From positions 62,001 to 126,000 of the forward strand of contig NZ_CAKAKO010000002.1 of NCBI RefSeq assembly GCF_916700565.1: 64,000 nucleotides of DNA. Direction: 5' to 3'. The stretch comes from Xenophilus sp. Marseille-Q4582 (GTDB lineage: Bacteria; Pseudomonadota; Gammaproteobacteria; Burkholderiales; Burkholderiaceae_C). This document shows, one piece after another, positions 27,260-38,532 of this stretch (position 1 is the first letter of the stretch; each line of letters begins with the position of its first letter). Below the pieces are notes generated by a model. The model worked only from the letters and a program-made list of their open reading frames with translations. It was not told the DNA's origin and ran no database searches. The position numbers were made by a program, and so were the translations under genes.

Positions 27260-28261
27260 ATGCGTGCGTGCGACACCCCCCTGCTTCGAAAATTCTGGTA
27301 CTGCGTGGCCCGCAGCGGCGACGTGCAGGACAAGCCCTTCGGCACGCGCCTGCTGGGCGAGGCCGTGGCGCTGTGGCGCGACGGCCAGGGCCTTGTGCGC
27401 GCGGTGCAGGACCGCTGCCCGCACCGCACCGCCAAGCTGTCGCTGGGCCAGGTGAACAACGGCAACCTGGTCTGCCCGTACCACGGCTGGACCTTCAACG
27501 GCGACGGCCACTGCATCCGCGTGCCGCAGGTGGTGCAAGACCGCCCCACCCCCTTCGGCGTGAATGCCTACCGCTGCACCGAACGCTACGGCTACGTCTG
27601 GGTGGCGCTGGAAGAGCCGCTGTTCGACATTCCCGAGATTGCCGAGCTGGCGACGCAGGGCTGGCGCCAGGTGCACGAGTTCCACGAAGTCTGGCGCACC
27701 AGCGCGCTGCGCATCATCGAGAACGCCTTCGACCCGGCGCACATCAGCTTCGTGCACCGCAACACCTTTGGCACCGACGACCCGCGCATCGAGCCCTTCA
27801 CGCTGGACGAGAGGCCGGACGGCTTCGTGTTCCGCAACGACTTCCGTGTGACCAATGCCGAGCACATGAAGTCGGCGTTGGCCATGGACGAGGACGAGAC
27901 CACCCGCGCCACCCGCAACCGCTTCCACCTCCCGTTCTCTCGCGTCGGCCACATCCACTATCCGAACGGGCTGGTGCACATCCTGTGCTCCTTCCTCACG
28001 CCCATCGATGACGTGCACACCCGCTTCACGCAATTCGTGGTGCGCAACGACCGCGAGGAAGATGTGCCGGCCGAGGTGGTGGTGGCCTACGACCGCGAGG
28101 TGACCGACGAGGATCGCGCCGTGCTGGAAAGCACCGACCCCGAGGTGCCGCTGGACCGTTCGGAAGGGGTGGAACTGCACATGGCGGCCGACCGTGCCGG
28201 CCTGACCATGCGGCGCATGCTGCGCGACCTGAGCGTCGCTCAGGCGACCCCAGCGGGCTGA
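27260..28261 (+). CDS. Rieske non-heme iron oxygenase, alpha subunit
   Basis: A 333-residue aromatic ring-hydroxylating or demethylating oxygenase component. The Rieske 2Fe-2S site is Cys53-x-His55 (CPHRTAKL) and Cys72-xx-His75 (VCPYHGWTF). The catalytic domain holds ENAFDPAHISFVHRNTFG, whose two histidines would bind the mononuclear iron. The size fits the vanillate O-demethylase/phthalate-type group rather than naphthalene-type oxygenases. No reductase gene is next to it, so electrons must come from elsewhere. Its 3' end overlaps the convergent LysR gene by 22 bases. Substrate unknown. Confidence 0.88.
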   Translation: MRACDTPLLRKFWYCVARSGDVQDKPFGTRLLGEAVALWRDGQGLVRAVQDRCPHRTAKLSLGQVNNGNLVCPYHGWTFNGDGHCIRVPQVVQDRPTPFGVNAYRCTERYGYVWVALEEPLFDIPEIAELATQGWRQVHEFHEVWRTSALRIIENAFDPAHISFVHRNTFGTDDPRIEPFTLDERPDGFVFRNDFRVTNAEHMKSALAMDEDETTRATRNRFHLPFSRVGHIHYPNGLVHILCSFLTPIDDVHTRFTQFVVRNDREEDVPAEVVVAYDREVTDEDRAVLESTDPEVPLDRSEGVELHMAADRAGLTMRRMLRDLSVAQATPAG

Positions 28262-29223
28262 AGCGGCACGGCCGGCGGCCCCGGCACCGCCGCATCGTGG
28301 GCGGCCTGCAGGATCAGCCCGCGCAGCCACCGGTGCGCGGGCGCGCGGTGGCTGCGCTCATGCCACAGGCTGTAGAACTGCATGGCGCCGAACTCCGGCG
28401 GCATCTCCAGCAAGGCCAGCGGCAGCGGCGCCCCCTGCGCCACCAGATGCTGCGCGAGGCGCCGGCTGGTGGTGAAGACCAGGTCGGTGCGGGCCAGCAA
28501 CTGCGCCACATGGCCGTATTCGGCCACCGACGCGACCACGTTGCGCGTCAGGCCCAGCGCAGCCAGCCGGGCATCCACCGGGTTCAGCGTGGGCGTGACC
28601 ACGGGCGACAGCGACAGGTGCTGCGCCTGCAGGTAATGCGCCAGGGTCAGGGGCCGCGCGGCATGCAAGGCGTGGCCGGCGTGCACGACACAGACGTACT
28701 CGGACTCGAACAGCGGCGCGCGGCGCATGCTCGGTGGCGGCGTGGGCCAGTTGCCCAGCGCGATGTCCAGCTGGCCAGACGTCATGTACTGCGCCACCTG
28801 GTCCAGCGAAGGCAGCGACGCCACATCTACGCCTACGCCGGGCGCCTGCTCGCGGATGCGCGCAATGATGGTGGGCAGAAATCCCGATTCGAAGCAGTTG
28901 CCCAGCAGCAGCCTGAAGCGTGCCTGGCTGTGGCGCGGGTCGAAGCCGCTCACGGGCCGCACGGCGCCTTCCAGTTCCTGCAGGATGTGCGGCAGCCGTT
29001 CCAGCAGCTCGCTGGCACGCCCGGTCAGCGTCAGGCGATTGCCCTCACGCACCAGCAGCGGATCGCCGAAGACCTCCCGCAACCGGCGCAGCGTCAGGCT
29101 CAGGCCCGGCTGCGGCTGGCCCAGACGTTCGGCGGCGCGCGTGACGCTGCCTTCCTGCAGCAGAACGACCAAGGTGCGCAGGGCCTTGATGTCGAGAGAA
29201 AGCGTGGCGGGGCTGAGGTCCAT
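28240..29223 (-). CDS. LysR-family transcriptional regulator
   Basis: A 327-residue LysR regulator with helix-turn-helix at residues about 10-68 (VTRAAERLGQPQPGLSLTLRRLREVFG) and a NodD/PcpR-like effector domain. It lies downstream of the ABC transporter operon on the same strand (88-base gap) and converges with the Rieske oxygenase gene, overlapping its 3' end by 22 bases. It may control the transporter, the oxygenase, or both; the sequence does not decide. The C-terminus runs past the usual end with a Pro/Ala-rich tail (PGPPAVPLQPAGVA) encoded in the overlap. Confidence 0.88.
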   Translation of the reverse strand: MDLSPATLSLDIKALRTLVVLLQEGSVTRAAERLGQPQPGLSLTLRRLREVFGDPLLVREGNRLTLTGRASELLERLPHILQELEGAVRPVSGFDPRHSQARFRLLLGNCFESGFLPTIIARIREQAPGVGVDVASLPSLDQVAQYMTSGQLDIALGNWPTPPPSMRRAPLFESEYVCVVHAGHALHAARPLTLAHYLQAQHLSLSPVVTPTLNPVDARLAALGLTRNVVASVAEYGHVAQLLARTDLVFTTSRRLAQHLVAQGAPLPLALLEMPPEFGAMQFYSLWHERSHRAPAHRWLRGLILQAAHDAAVPGPPAVPLQPAGVA

Positions 29224-29311
29224 CGTGGCGCGCCGGCGTCCGTGGGGCCGCCGTGGGCATCAAAGCGGAACGCAAGAAACATTCCATGCGCGGCCCCACC
29301 GAGCCCCCGCT

Positions 29312-30310
29312 TCAGCGTGCGCGCTGGTCGGCGAACTGGGGGTGGAGCATGGGTTCGATGGCCATGCCTGGCTTCAGGCCGCCATAGGTCGTGAGGATCT
29401 GCGCCGCCTCGCCGATCTTGGCCGGCTCGAAGCTGCACAGGCCGTGCTGTTCGGTGTGGGCCGAGCGGATGAAGGACTCCTGCAGCGCCAACTGGCGCTT
29501 CTGCTGCTCGGGCTTGAGCGTGGGATTGAGCGCCAGCACGGCGGCCACGGCCTCGTCCTGGTGCTTGAGCGCGTAGTCCCAGCCCTGGGCGGTGGCCCGC
29601 ATGAAGCTGCGCACCAGCTCAGGTTTGGCGCCCACGGTCTTCGCCTGCGCGAACACCACTTCGGCATAGGCGTTGACACCGTAGTCTGCGGCCGCCAGCG
29701 TGGCGGTGGGGTAGCCCTGCAGCTCGAGTGCGATGGGCTCGTTCACGACGAAAGCCGTCTTGGCCTGCACGGTGCCGTTCATGAGCACCTCGTTGCCGAT
29801 GGCGACCACCGTGCGCACCTTGCTCATGTCCACGCCGGCCTGGGCCAGCATGGCGCGGGTGTAGTGCCACGGGCCGCCTTCGTTGTAGGCCAGGGTCTTG
29901 CCTTCCAGGTCCTTGGGCGTCCGGATGCCGGACGCGGCCAGGGACAGCACGCCGGCCGGGGACTTCTGGAAGCAGGCGCCGACGACCGCCAGGTTCATGT
30001 CCTGCGCATTGCCGTAGAGCACGGCGCTCACGTCGTTGGTGCCAAAGGTGTTCTGGCCCGATGCCACCATCGTGGTGGAATTGATGTTGGGCCCCCCGGG
30101 CATGATCGACACGTCCAGGCCCTCCTTGGCATAGAAGCCCTTCTCCTTGGCCATCACGTAGCCGGCGTTCTGCACATTCATGAGCCAGGACACGCGCAGG
30201 CTCACTTTCTCCGCGGCCGGGGCCGCACAGGTCATCAGTGCGGCCGCCACGGCCACGAGCGCGTGTGTGCCACGGAGGCGTTGCGAAGAAGCGGTGCGAG
30301 CGTTTTTCAT
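29312..30310 (-). CDS. ABC transporter substrate-binding protein (NitT/TauT, NMT1-like)
   Basis: A 332-residue periplasmic binding protein; start MKNARTASSQ at 30310. Signal peptide residues about 1-33 (ALVAVAAALMTCAAPAA). The mature start VSLRVSWLMNVQNAGYVMAKEKGFYAKEGLDV is the standard NMT1/THI5-like opening, and NSTTMVASGQNTFGTND and EGKTLAYNEGGPWH follow. This family feeds NitT/TauT-type importers for nitrate, sulfonates, pyrimidine precursors of thiamine or aromatic acids. It is the last gene of ATPase-permease-binding protein, 28 bases after the permease. Substrate unknown. Confidence 0.9.
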   Translation of the reverse strand: MKNARTASSQRLRGTHALVAVAAALMTCAAPAAEKVSLRVSWLMNVQNAGYVMAKEKGFYAKEGLDVSIMPGGPNINSTTMVASGQNTFGTNDVSAVLYGNAQDMNLAVVGACFQKSPAGVLSLAASGIRTPKDLEGKTLAYNEGGPWHYTRAMLAQAGVDMSKVRTVVAIGNEVLMNGTVQAKTAFVVNEPIALELQGYPTATLAAADYGVNAYAEVVFAQAKTVGAKPELVRSFMRATAQGWDYALKHQDEAVAAVLALNPTLKPEQQKRQLALQESFIRSAHTEQHGLCSFEPAKIGEAAQILTTYGGLKPGMAIEPMLHPQFADQRAR

Positions 30311-30338
30311 GGTGGGGGGCTGGAGCGTTGGGAAGGAG

Positions 30339-31118
30339 TCAGTGATCGAGGCGGGCGCCAGGCCAGTACAGCGCCAGGCGCTCCAGCAGGCACACACCGT
30401 AGAACAGCAGCACGGTGGCCAGCGAGGTGAGGCCGATGGCGGCAAAGAGCATGGCCGTGTCCTGCTGGTAGCCGGCATTGACGATCAGCGTGCCGATGCC
30501 GACGTTGGCGCCCGTGAACTCGGCCACGATGGCGCCGATCACGGCCATGCCGGTGGTGATCTTCATGGCCGAGAACAGGTACGGCAGCGCGGCGTACACC
30601 CGCGCATGCCAGAACAGCTGCAGCGGCGGCGCCTGGATCACGGTCATGAAGTCCAGCAGGTTGCGGTCCAGGCTGCGCAGGCCGCGCGTGACGTTGACCA
30701 GCGTCGGGAAGAAGCAGGCCATCGCGGCAATGACTACCTTGGGCGCCAGGCCGAAGCCCAGCCAGATGGTGAGCAATGGCGCCACCGCGAGGATGGGCAC
30801 CGTCTTGATGATGATGGCCCAGGGGAACATCGCGCGTTCCACCGCCTGCGAGTACAGAAACAACACCGCCACCAGGACGGCCGCCAGGGTGCCGATCACG
30901 AAGCCCAGCAGCGCCGCCAGCATGGTCACGCCGGCATTGAGGCTCAGCGGCCCCCAATCCGCAGCGATGCGCTGCAGCACCACGCTCGGCGCGGGGAGCA
31001 GGAAGCGCGGCACCTCGGCCAGGCGCACGCCGGCCTCCCAGGCCAGGCCCACCAGCAGGAAGAGCAGCGTGGGCGCCAACGCGTGGCGCCAGCCCGCGGG
31101 CCACGGCTGGCGGGTCAT
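30339..31118 (-). CDS. ABC transporter permease (NitT/TauT type)
   Basis: A 259-residue permease with about six membrane helices; start MTRQPWPAGWRHAL at 31118, overlapping the ATPase stop by four bases. The cytoplasmic EAA loop for ATPase contact is seen around HARVYAALPYLFSAMKITTGMAVIGAIVAEF (residues about 180-210). Works with the adjacent ATPase and binding protein. Confidence 0.92.
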   Translation of the reverse strand: MTRQPWPAGWRHALAPTLLFLLVGLAWEAGVRLAEVPRFLLPAPSVVLQRIAADWGPLSLNAGVTMLAALLGFVIGTLAAVLVAVLFLYSQAVERAMFPWAIIIKTVPILAVAPLLTIWLGFGLAPKVVIAAMACFFPTLVNVTRGLRSLDRNLLDFMTVIQAPPLQLFWHARVYAALPYLFSAMKITTGMAVIGAIVAEFTGANVGIGTLIVNAGYQQDTAMLFAAIGLTSLATVLLFYGVCLLERLALYWPGARLDH

Positions 31119-31909
31119 GCACGACCTCCGAAGATCATCGTTTCCAGCTGCGCCACATAGGCCGCAAAGCGCGGACTGCGTCGCACGCCGGCGTCGCGCG
31201 GACGCGGCAGGTCGATGGGCAGCACCTGCTGGATGCGGCCCGGCCGCGGGGCCAGCACCACCACCTGGTCGGACAGCAGCACCGCCTCGCTGAGCGAATG
31301 GGTCACGAACAGCACCGTGCACTGGCGCTCGGCCCAGATGCGCAGCAGCTCGTCGCCCATCTCGCGCCGGGTGAAGTCGTCCAGCGCGCCGAACGGCTCG
31401 TCGAGCAGCAGCACCTCGGGCGCATAGGCCAGCGAGCGCGCGATGGAGGCCCGTTGGCGCATGCCGCCCGACAGCTGCGGCGGGAAGTGGTGCTCGAAGC
31501 CCGCCAGGCGCACCAGCTCGATGAAGGCGCAGGCGCGGGCCTCGCGCTCGGCCGGCATGCCGACACCCAGCACGTCCAGCGGCAGCCGTACGTTGTCGAG
31601 CACGGACTTCCAGGGCATGAGCGCCGATTCCTGGAACACGAAGCCCATGGGCCGGTCGCGGCCGTACGCGCGCGGCGACAGGCCGTCGATGGCCACTTCG
31701 CCCTCGCTGGCCGACTCCAGCCCGCTCACGATGCGCAGCAGCGTGGACTTGCCGCAGCCGCTGTGGCCGACCAGCGAGACGAAGCTGTTGCGGGGGATGT
31801 CGAGCGACACGCCCTGCAGCGCCTGCGTGGGCTCCTCGCGGCAGCCGAAGCGCTTGCCGACACCGGCGATGCGGATGAAAGGGGCGGTCGGCGCGGGTTC
31901 GCGGCGCAT
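31115..31909 (-). CDS. ABC transporter ATP-binding protein (NitT/TauT type)
   Basis: A 264-residue ATPase; start MRREPAPTAPFIRIAGV at 31909. Motifs: Walker A GHSGCGKSTLLR (about 47-58), Q-loop FVFQESALMPW, signature LSGGMRQRASIARSLAY, Walker B EVLLLDEPFGALDDFTRR, and H-loop VTHSLSEAVLLSD. First gene of the three-gene importer operon, which diverges from the riboswitch-controlled metH half; the two starts are 323 bases apart. Confidence 0.93.
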   Translation of the reverse strand: MRREPAPTAPFIRIAGVGKRFGCREEPTQALQGVSLDIPRNSFVSLVGHSGCGKSTLLRIVSGLESASEGEVAIDGLSPRAYGRDRPMGFVFQESALMPWKSVLDNVRLPLDVLGVGMPAEREARACAFIELVRLAGFEHHFPPQLSGGMRQRASIARSLAYAPEVLLLDEPFGALDDFTRREMGDELLRIWAERQCTVLFVTHSLSEAVLLSDQVVVLAPRPGRIQQVLPIDLPRPRDAGVRRSPRFAAYVAQLETMIFGGRA

Positions 31910-32016
31910 GGTCGATGGGAGGCAAGGCAGACGGTGGAGCCCACCGCCATGCACGAATCGTTCCTTGATGCCGGTCCATTCTTCGCAGCCGCCCCCGCAG
32001 CGGCAATTTGCGTTTG

Positions 32017-32067
32017 CGCCATAGCCGCTATGGCGTTTGCCGTATGGCGCGCCGGGCATCGATGCCC
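32017..32067. other. Pair of palindromes in the divergent control region
   Basis: CGCCATAG-CCG-CTATGGCG (32017-32035) is a perfect eight-base inverted repeat and GGGCATCGATGCCC (32054-32067) is a perfect 14-base palindrome. Both lie between the ABC operon and metH, upstream of the riboswitch. They could be operators for the transporter operon, but no regulator is assigned. Confidence 0.4.
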
Positions 32068-32111
32068 CCGCATCGGCCCATGCGGCGAGGCAGCGATAAA
32101 ATTCCGCGCCC

Positions 32112-32202
32112 GTCCGAGGAGCGTTGCAACCGCCGGCCTGTGCCGGCCGTCAGGCTCGGAAGGGGCCGCGCCCGGCGCGGCTGCGGTCAACGACGCTCAC
32201 CG
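32112..32202 (+). ncRNA. SAH (S-adenosylhomocysteine) riboswitch
   Basis: The 5' leader of the metH C-terminal half matches the SAH riboswitch consensus: TCCGAGGAGCGTTGCAAC (32113-32130), GTCAGGCTCGGA (32149-32160) and CAACGACGCTCACCGG. TCCGAG pairs with CTCGGA as P1, and GAGCGT can pair with ACGCTC (32193-32198) as the pseudoknot helix. A -10-like TAAAAT (32097-32102) ends ten bases before it. In known cases, SAH binding turns on genes that recycle SAH, such as ahcY and metH. The Shine-Dalgarno region follows at about 32218-32226, so control of translation is plausible. Confidence 0.9.
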
Positions 32203-32232
32203 GATCCCCGTCGCTTCCAGGTGAGTCGCCCC

Positions 32233-34971
<2,739 letters not shown>

Positions 34972-35169
34972 ACAACCCCCAGGCCGCTTCGCGGCTCCCC
35001 CTTCTGCTGCGCGAAAGGGGCGCACCCAGAGGCTTGGCAGAGCCAGATCCTCGGGTGCCCTGGGGAAGTCAGCGCTGCATCGCCAGGGCGGCTGTTCACG
35101 ACAGCACGTCCACCTCGAAGCCTCCAGTGCCTTGAAGCGCGAGAGGTCCGGCCTCCCGGGATCGCCATT

Positions 35170-37059
35170 TTGTTTCTGCAACAACTGATCTTCGCGGGCC
35201 AGCACTACGCGATGCTGGCCCTGTGTGTGTTCGCCGCCTGGGGCGCGGGCCAGCTGCTGTGGGCGCGCCTGCGGGCGCCGCAGGGGCCGGGCGCCGACCC
35301 GGCCGCGGCCGACCCCTGGCTGGGCCTGGCCATGGCGGCGGCGCTCGGGCTGGGGCTGTACATCTGCGCCTTCCAGGCCCTGGCGCTGGTGGGCGGCCTG
35401 CGCCCGCCGGCCGTGCTGGCCCTGCTGGGTGCGGGCGGGCTGGCGGCCCTGGCGCAGCTGCGTGCGGCCTGGGGCCGCCTGCGGACCTGGCCCCCGGCTG
35501 GCCTGACGCGCGCGCAACGCGTGGCGAACTGGGTCGCGCTGGGCGCGCTGATCGTGTCCCTGTCGGAGCCCCTGTCGCCCCCGCATGCTTTCGACGAGCT
35601 GATGTACCACCTGCCCTGGGCGCGCGAAACCGCGGCGGCCGGTGCGCTGGGCATCCACGACTGGCTGCGCTACCCCTGGTTCCCCTACAACTACAACCTG
35701 CTCTACGCGGCCGCGCTGCCGCTCGCCGGCGACGTGTTCCCGCACCTGCTGCACGCGCTGGCCGGCTGGCTGTCGGCCGCCATCGTCTTCCGGCTGGCGC
35801 TGGCCTACAGCGACCGCATCACCGCCTGCATCGCGGCCGTGATCCTGCTGGCCATCGGCGAGATGGGCAATGCGCTGATCGACATGGGCGTGGCGCTGTT
35901 CGTGCTGGCCGCCTGCACAGCGCTGTGGACCTGGCACTGCGCGCCGGCCGAGGAAACGCCGGGCCGCCCCAAGTTTCCTCGCCCCCCTAGGGGGGCGGGC
36001 CAGGCGCAGTCTGGCCCTGGGGGCTCGGGTTCTCGGCCGCTCGGCTGGCTGGCGCTGGCCGGCTTCCTCATGGGCGTGGCCCTGGGCAGCAAGTACCAGG
36101 CGCTCACCTTCCTGCCGCTGCTGGGCCTGTTCGTGCTGTGGCGCGAACGCCGGCCCACGCGGCTGGCGGTTGCGCTGGCCGCGCTGCTGCTGCCCTGCGT
36201 CTACTGGTATGCGCGCAACTGGCTGCAGACCGGCGATCCCTTCAACCCCATCGGCGCGCGCGTCTTCGGCTTCACCAACTGGAACGAAGCCGACTACGTG
36301 AACCAGGTGAACGACGTGCGCGCGCATGCCAGCCTGCCCAACATCATGCTGTGGCCGCTGCTGGCGGTGCCGTTCAGCGTCTTCTGGCGCGCGCCGTCCA
36401 CGCGGCCGGCCGTGCGCGCGGCCTTCGTGTTCGGCGTCTGGTCGCTCGTGATCTGGGTGCTGACCTCGCGCTACCCGCGCTACATGACGGCCTCCTTCCC
36501 GCTGCTGGCCTGGCTGGGCGCCATCGGCTGGCGGCAGCTGGGCCTGTGGGGCGCGCAAGCCGTGCAGCGGCGCCTGCCCGCACTGGCGCAAGGCGCTGCG
36601 CCGCGCGTGGCGACCGTGGGGCTGCTGGCCGTGCTGGCGCTGGCTGGCGGGCAGCGCTTCGTGCAGCACGCGCGCGCGGTGTCGCCCACGCCCGAGACGC
36701 GCGAGGCCTTCCTGCGCGGCCATGTGCCCGGCTACGAGGCGCTGCAATGGGCCAACGCGCACCGCCGCGGCAAGCTCTACATCGTGGCGCTGTCCGATGC
36801 GATCTACTTCGCGCACCAGCCCGCCTGGGGCGACATGTTCGGCCCCTGGCGCTATGCCGACTTCGTGATGCAGCCGCCCGCCGAGATGGGCCGCCGCCTG
36901 GCGGCCGCAGGCTTCGGTACCATCGCCATCCACACGCCGACCGTCTCCATCCTCGACAGCCAACCCGGCTTCACGGACCATTTCGAGCTGCTTCAGGACC
37001 AGAAGGGCACGCGCATCTATCGCGTGCGGGCCTTTCCACCCTCGTCCCGCCCATCATGA
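35170..37059 (+). CDS. Glycosyltransferase family 39-like integral membrane protein
   Basis: A 629-residue protein with ten or more membrane helices, like ArnT/PMT-type (GT39/GT83) enzymes that move sugars from polyprenyl phosphate carriers to envelope molecules. Typical is the acidic pair in the first periplasmic loop: SPPHAFDELMYHLPWARETA (about residues 136-155). The start is uncertain: TTG at 35170 or ATG at 35209. Residues about 263-290, an Arg/Gly/Pro/Ser-rich stretch (between APAEETPG and LGWLALAG), come from a dispersed palindromic repeat inserted in frame. Its stop overlaps the next start (ATGA), so it forms an operon with a polyprenyl-phosphate sugar synthase and GtrA. The 200 bases upstream hold only G+C-rich hairpin-forming sequence. 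Confidence 0.8.
   Translation: MFLQQLIFAGQHYAMLALCVFAAWGAGQLLWARLRAPQGPGADPAAADPWLGLAMAAALGLGLYICAFQALALVGGLRPPAVLALLGAGGLAALAQLRAAWGRLRTWPPAGLTRAQRVANWVALGALIVSLSEPLSPPHAFDELMYHLPWARETAAAGALGIHDWLRYPWFPYNYNLLYAAALPLAGDVFPHLLHALAGWLSAAIVFRLALAYSDRITACIAAVILLAIGEMGNALIDMGVALFVLAACTALWTWHCAPAEETPGRPKFPRPPRGAGQAQSGPGGSGSRPLGWLALAGFLMGVALGSKYQALTFLPLLGLFVLWRERRPTRLAVALAALLLPCVYWYARNWLQTGDPFNPIGARVFGFTNWNEADYVNQVNDVRAHASLPNIMLWPLLAVPFSVFWRAPSTRPAVRAAFVFGVWSLVIWVLTSRYPRYMTASFPLLAWLGAIGWRQLGLWGAQAVQRRLPALAQGAAPRVATVGLLAVLALAGGQRFVQHARAVSPTPETREAFLRGHVPGYEALQWANAHRRGKLYIVALSDAIYFAHQPAWGDMFGPWRYADFVMQPPAEMGRRLAAAGFGTIAIHTPTVSILDSQPGFTDHFELLQDQKGTRIYRVRAFPPSSRPS
35957..36041 (+). repeat. Dispersed GC-rich palindromic repeat inside the GT39 gene
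   Basis: Blocks in order: CGCCGGGCCGCCCCAAG, CCCCCCTAGGGGGGCGGGCC, GGCGCAGTCTGGCC and CCTGGGGGCTCGG. They match the segment in recB on its coding strand and the tandem units at 24640-24851. The reading frame used here is shifted by one base relative to that in recB. Confidence 0.75.
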
Positions 37060-38021
37060 CCGACCGACCCTCGCCGCTGCGCATCGCGGCCGTCATCCCC
37101 TGCTACAACGAGGCGCTGGCCATCGGCCAGACCGTGGCCGAGTTCCGCCAGCACCTGCCGCAGGCGCAGATCCACGTCTTCGACAACAACTCCAGCGACG
37201 ACACGGCCGCCGTGGCCCGCGCCGCGGGCGCGGTGGTCACGCATGTGCCGCTGCGCGGCAAGGGCAACGTGGTGCGCCGCATGTTCGCGGACGTGGAGGC
37301 CGACATCTACGTGATGGTGGATGGCGACGCCACCTACGACCTCTCGCGCGTGGGCGAGATGATCGACATGCTCATCGCGGGCAACCTGGACATGGTGGTG
37401 GGCGCGCGCCAGGACGACCACCAGGACGCCGCCACCTACCGGCGCGGCCACCGCTGGGGCAACCGCATGCTCACGGGCGCGGTGGTCAGCATCTTCGGCG
37501 GCCAGTTCAGCGACATGCTGTCGGGCCTGCGCGTGTTCTCGCGCCGCTATGCCAAGTCCTTCCCGGCGCAGTCGCACGGCTTCGAGATCGAGACCGAACT
37601 CACGGTGCACGCGCTGGAGCTGCGCCTGCCCTGGGCCGAGCTGCCCACGCTGTACCGTTCAAGGCCCGAAGGATCGGTCAGCAAGCTCTCCACCTACCGG
37701 GACGGCTGGCGCATCCTGATGACGATCACCAAGCTGTTCATCAGCGAGCGCCCGCGGCAGTTCTTTCTGTGGATCGCAGCACTGCTCACGGTCGGCGCGG
37801 TGGCGCTGGCCATTCCGCTCGTGATCACCTGGCTGGACACCGGCCTGGTGCCGCGCGTGCCCACGGCCGTGCTGGTCACGGGCATGATGGTCGGCGCCAT
37901 GATGTCGGTGGCCTGCGCCGCGATTCTGCGCACCGTGACAATTGGCCGGCGCGAGGCCAAGCGGCTGCAATACCTGCTGATCCCGGGCCCGCGCGGCGCG
38001 GCGCACGGCCGCGATGCCTGA
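37056..38021 (+). CDS. Glycosyltransferase family 2 (polyprenyl-phosphate sugar synthase type)
   Basis: A 321-residue enzyme that loads a nucleotide sugar onto a polyprenyl phosphate. Start MTDRPSPLRIAAVIPCYNEA at 37056 within the preceding stop codon. GT2 motifs: VIPCYNEALAIG (residues 14-25), FDNNSSDDT, MVDGDATYDLSRV (the DxD region, about 88-100). Two C-terminal helices (about 237-300) anchor it in the membrane. Middle gene of a three-gene set: GT39-like transferase, this synthase, and a GtrA flippase-like protein, which together fit lipid-linked sugar transfer to LPS or another surface glycan. Confidence 0.9.
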   Translation: MTDRPSPLRIAAVIPCYNEALAIGQTVAEFRQHLPQAQIHVFDNNSSDDTAAVARAAGAVVTHVPLRGKGNVVRRMFADVEADIYVMVDGDATYDLSRVGEMIDMLIAGNLDMVVGARQDDHQDAATYRRGHRWGNRMLTGAVVSIFGGQFSDMLSGLRVFSRRYAKSFPAQSHGFEIETELTVHALELRLPWAELPTLYRSRPEGSVSKLSTYRDGWRILMTITKLFISERPRQFFLWIAALLTVGAVALAIPLVITWLDTGLVPRVPTAVLVTGMMVGAMMSVACAAILRTVTIGRREAKRLQYLLIPGPRGAAHGRDA

Positions 38022-38448
38022 ACCCGCTTCGTCACCCGAGCCCTCCCCCCTGAGCACGCTGCAGCGCCTGATGCGCTTCGGCGTGGCGGGCGTGCTGGGT
38101 TTCGGGGTCGATGCGGGCGTGCTGTACCTGCTGGCGCCCTTCCTGGGCTGGTACGGCGCGCGCGTGCTGTCCTTCTGGGCCGCGGCCACGGCCACGTGGC
38201 TGTTCAACCGGCGCTACACCTTCGCCGACGGCGCGGCGCGCGGCGGCCGCGCGCTGCGGCGCGAGTACGGCACCTACCTGCTGGCCATGCTGGGCGGCGC
38301 GGCCGTGAACTACGGCGTCTACGCGCTCACGCTGCACCTGCTGCCGCCCGCGGCCTGGGTGCCGCTGCTGGGCGTGGCCGTGGGCAGCGTGGCGGGCATG
38401 GGGGTCAACTTCGTGTCGGCGCGCTGGTTCATCTTCCGCACACCCTGA
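38014..38448 (+). CDS. GtrA-family membrane protein
   Basis: A 144-residue protein with four helices of the GtrA family, proposed to flip undecaprenyl-phosphate sugars across the inner membrane. Typical: RLMRFGVAGVLGFGVDAGVLYLL (first helix; residues 18-40), TATWLFNRRYTFAD and the C-terminal VNFVSARWFIFRTP. It overlaps the GT2 gene by eight bases, the last gene of the glycosylation operon. Confidence 0.92.
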   Translation: MPEPASSPEPSPLSTLQRLMRFGVAGVLGFGVDAGVLYLLAPFLGWYGARVLSFWAAATATWLFNRRYTFADGAARGGRALRREYGTYLLAMLGGAAVNYGVYALTLHLLPPAAWVPLLGVAVGSVAGMGVNFVSARWFIFRTP

Positions 38449-38532
38449 AACCCTCGGACCGAGAAGCCCCGAGGCCCGGCCCGGACGGGCTGGGCAGGCC
38501 GGGCCGGATGCGCGCCGCGCCTGGCGCCGGCG

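Noticed and set aside
34972-35169. Possible small RNA or repeat in the gap before the GT39 gene
   Set aside because: The sequence is G+C-rich and hairpin-prone (GGCCGCTTCGCGGC), but its blocks do not clearly match the dispersed repeat family and no terminator or conserved RNA motif is visible.
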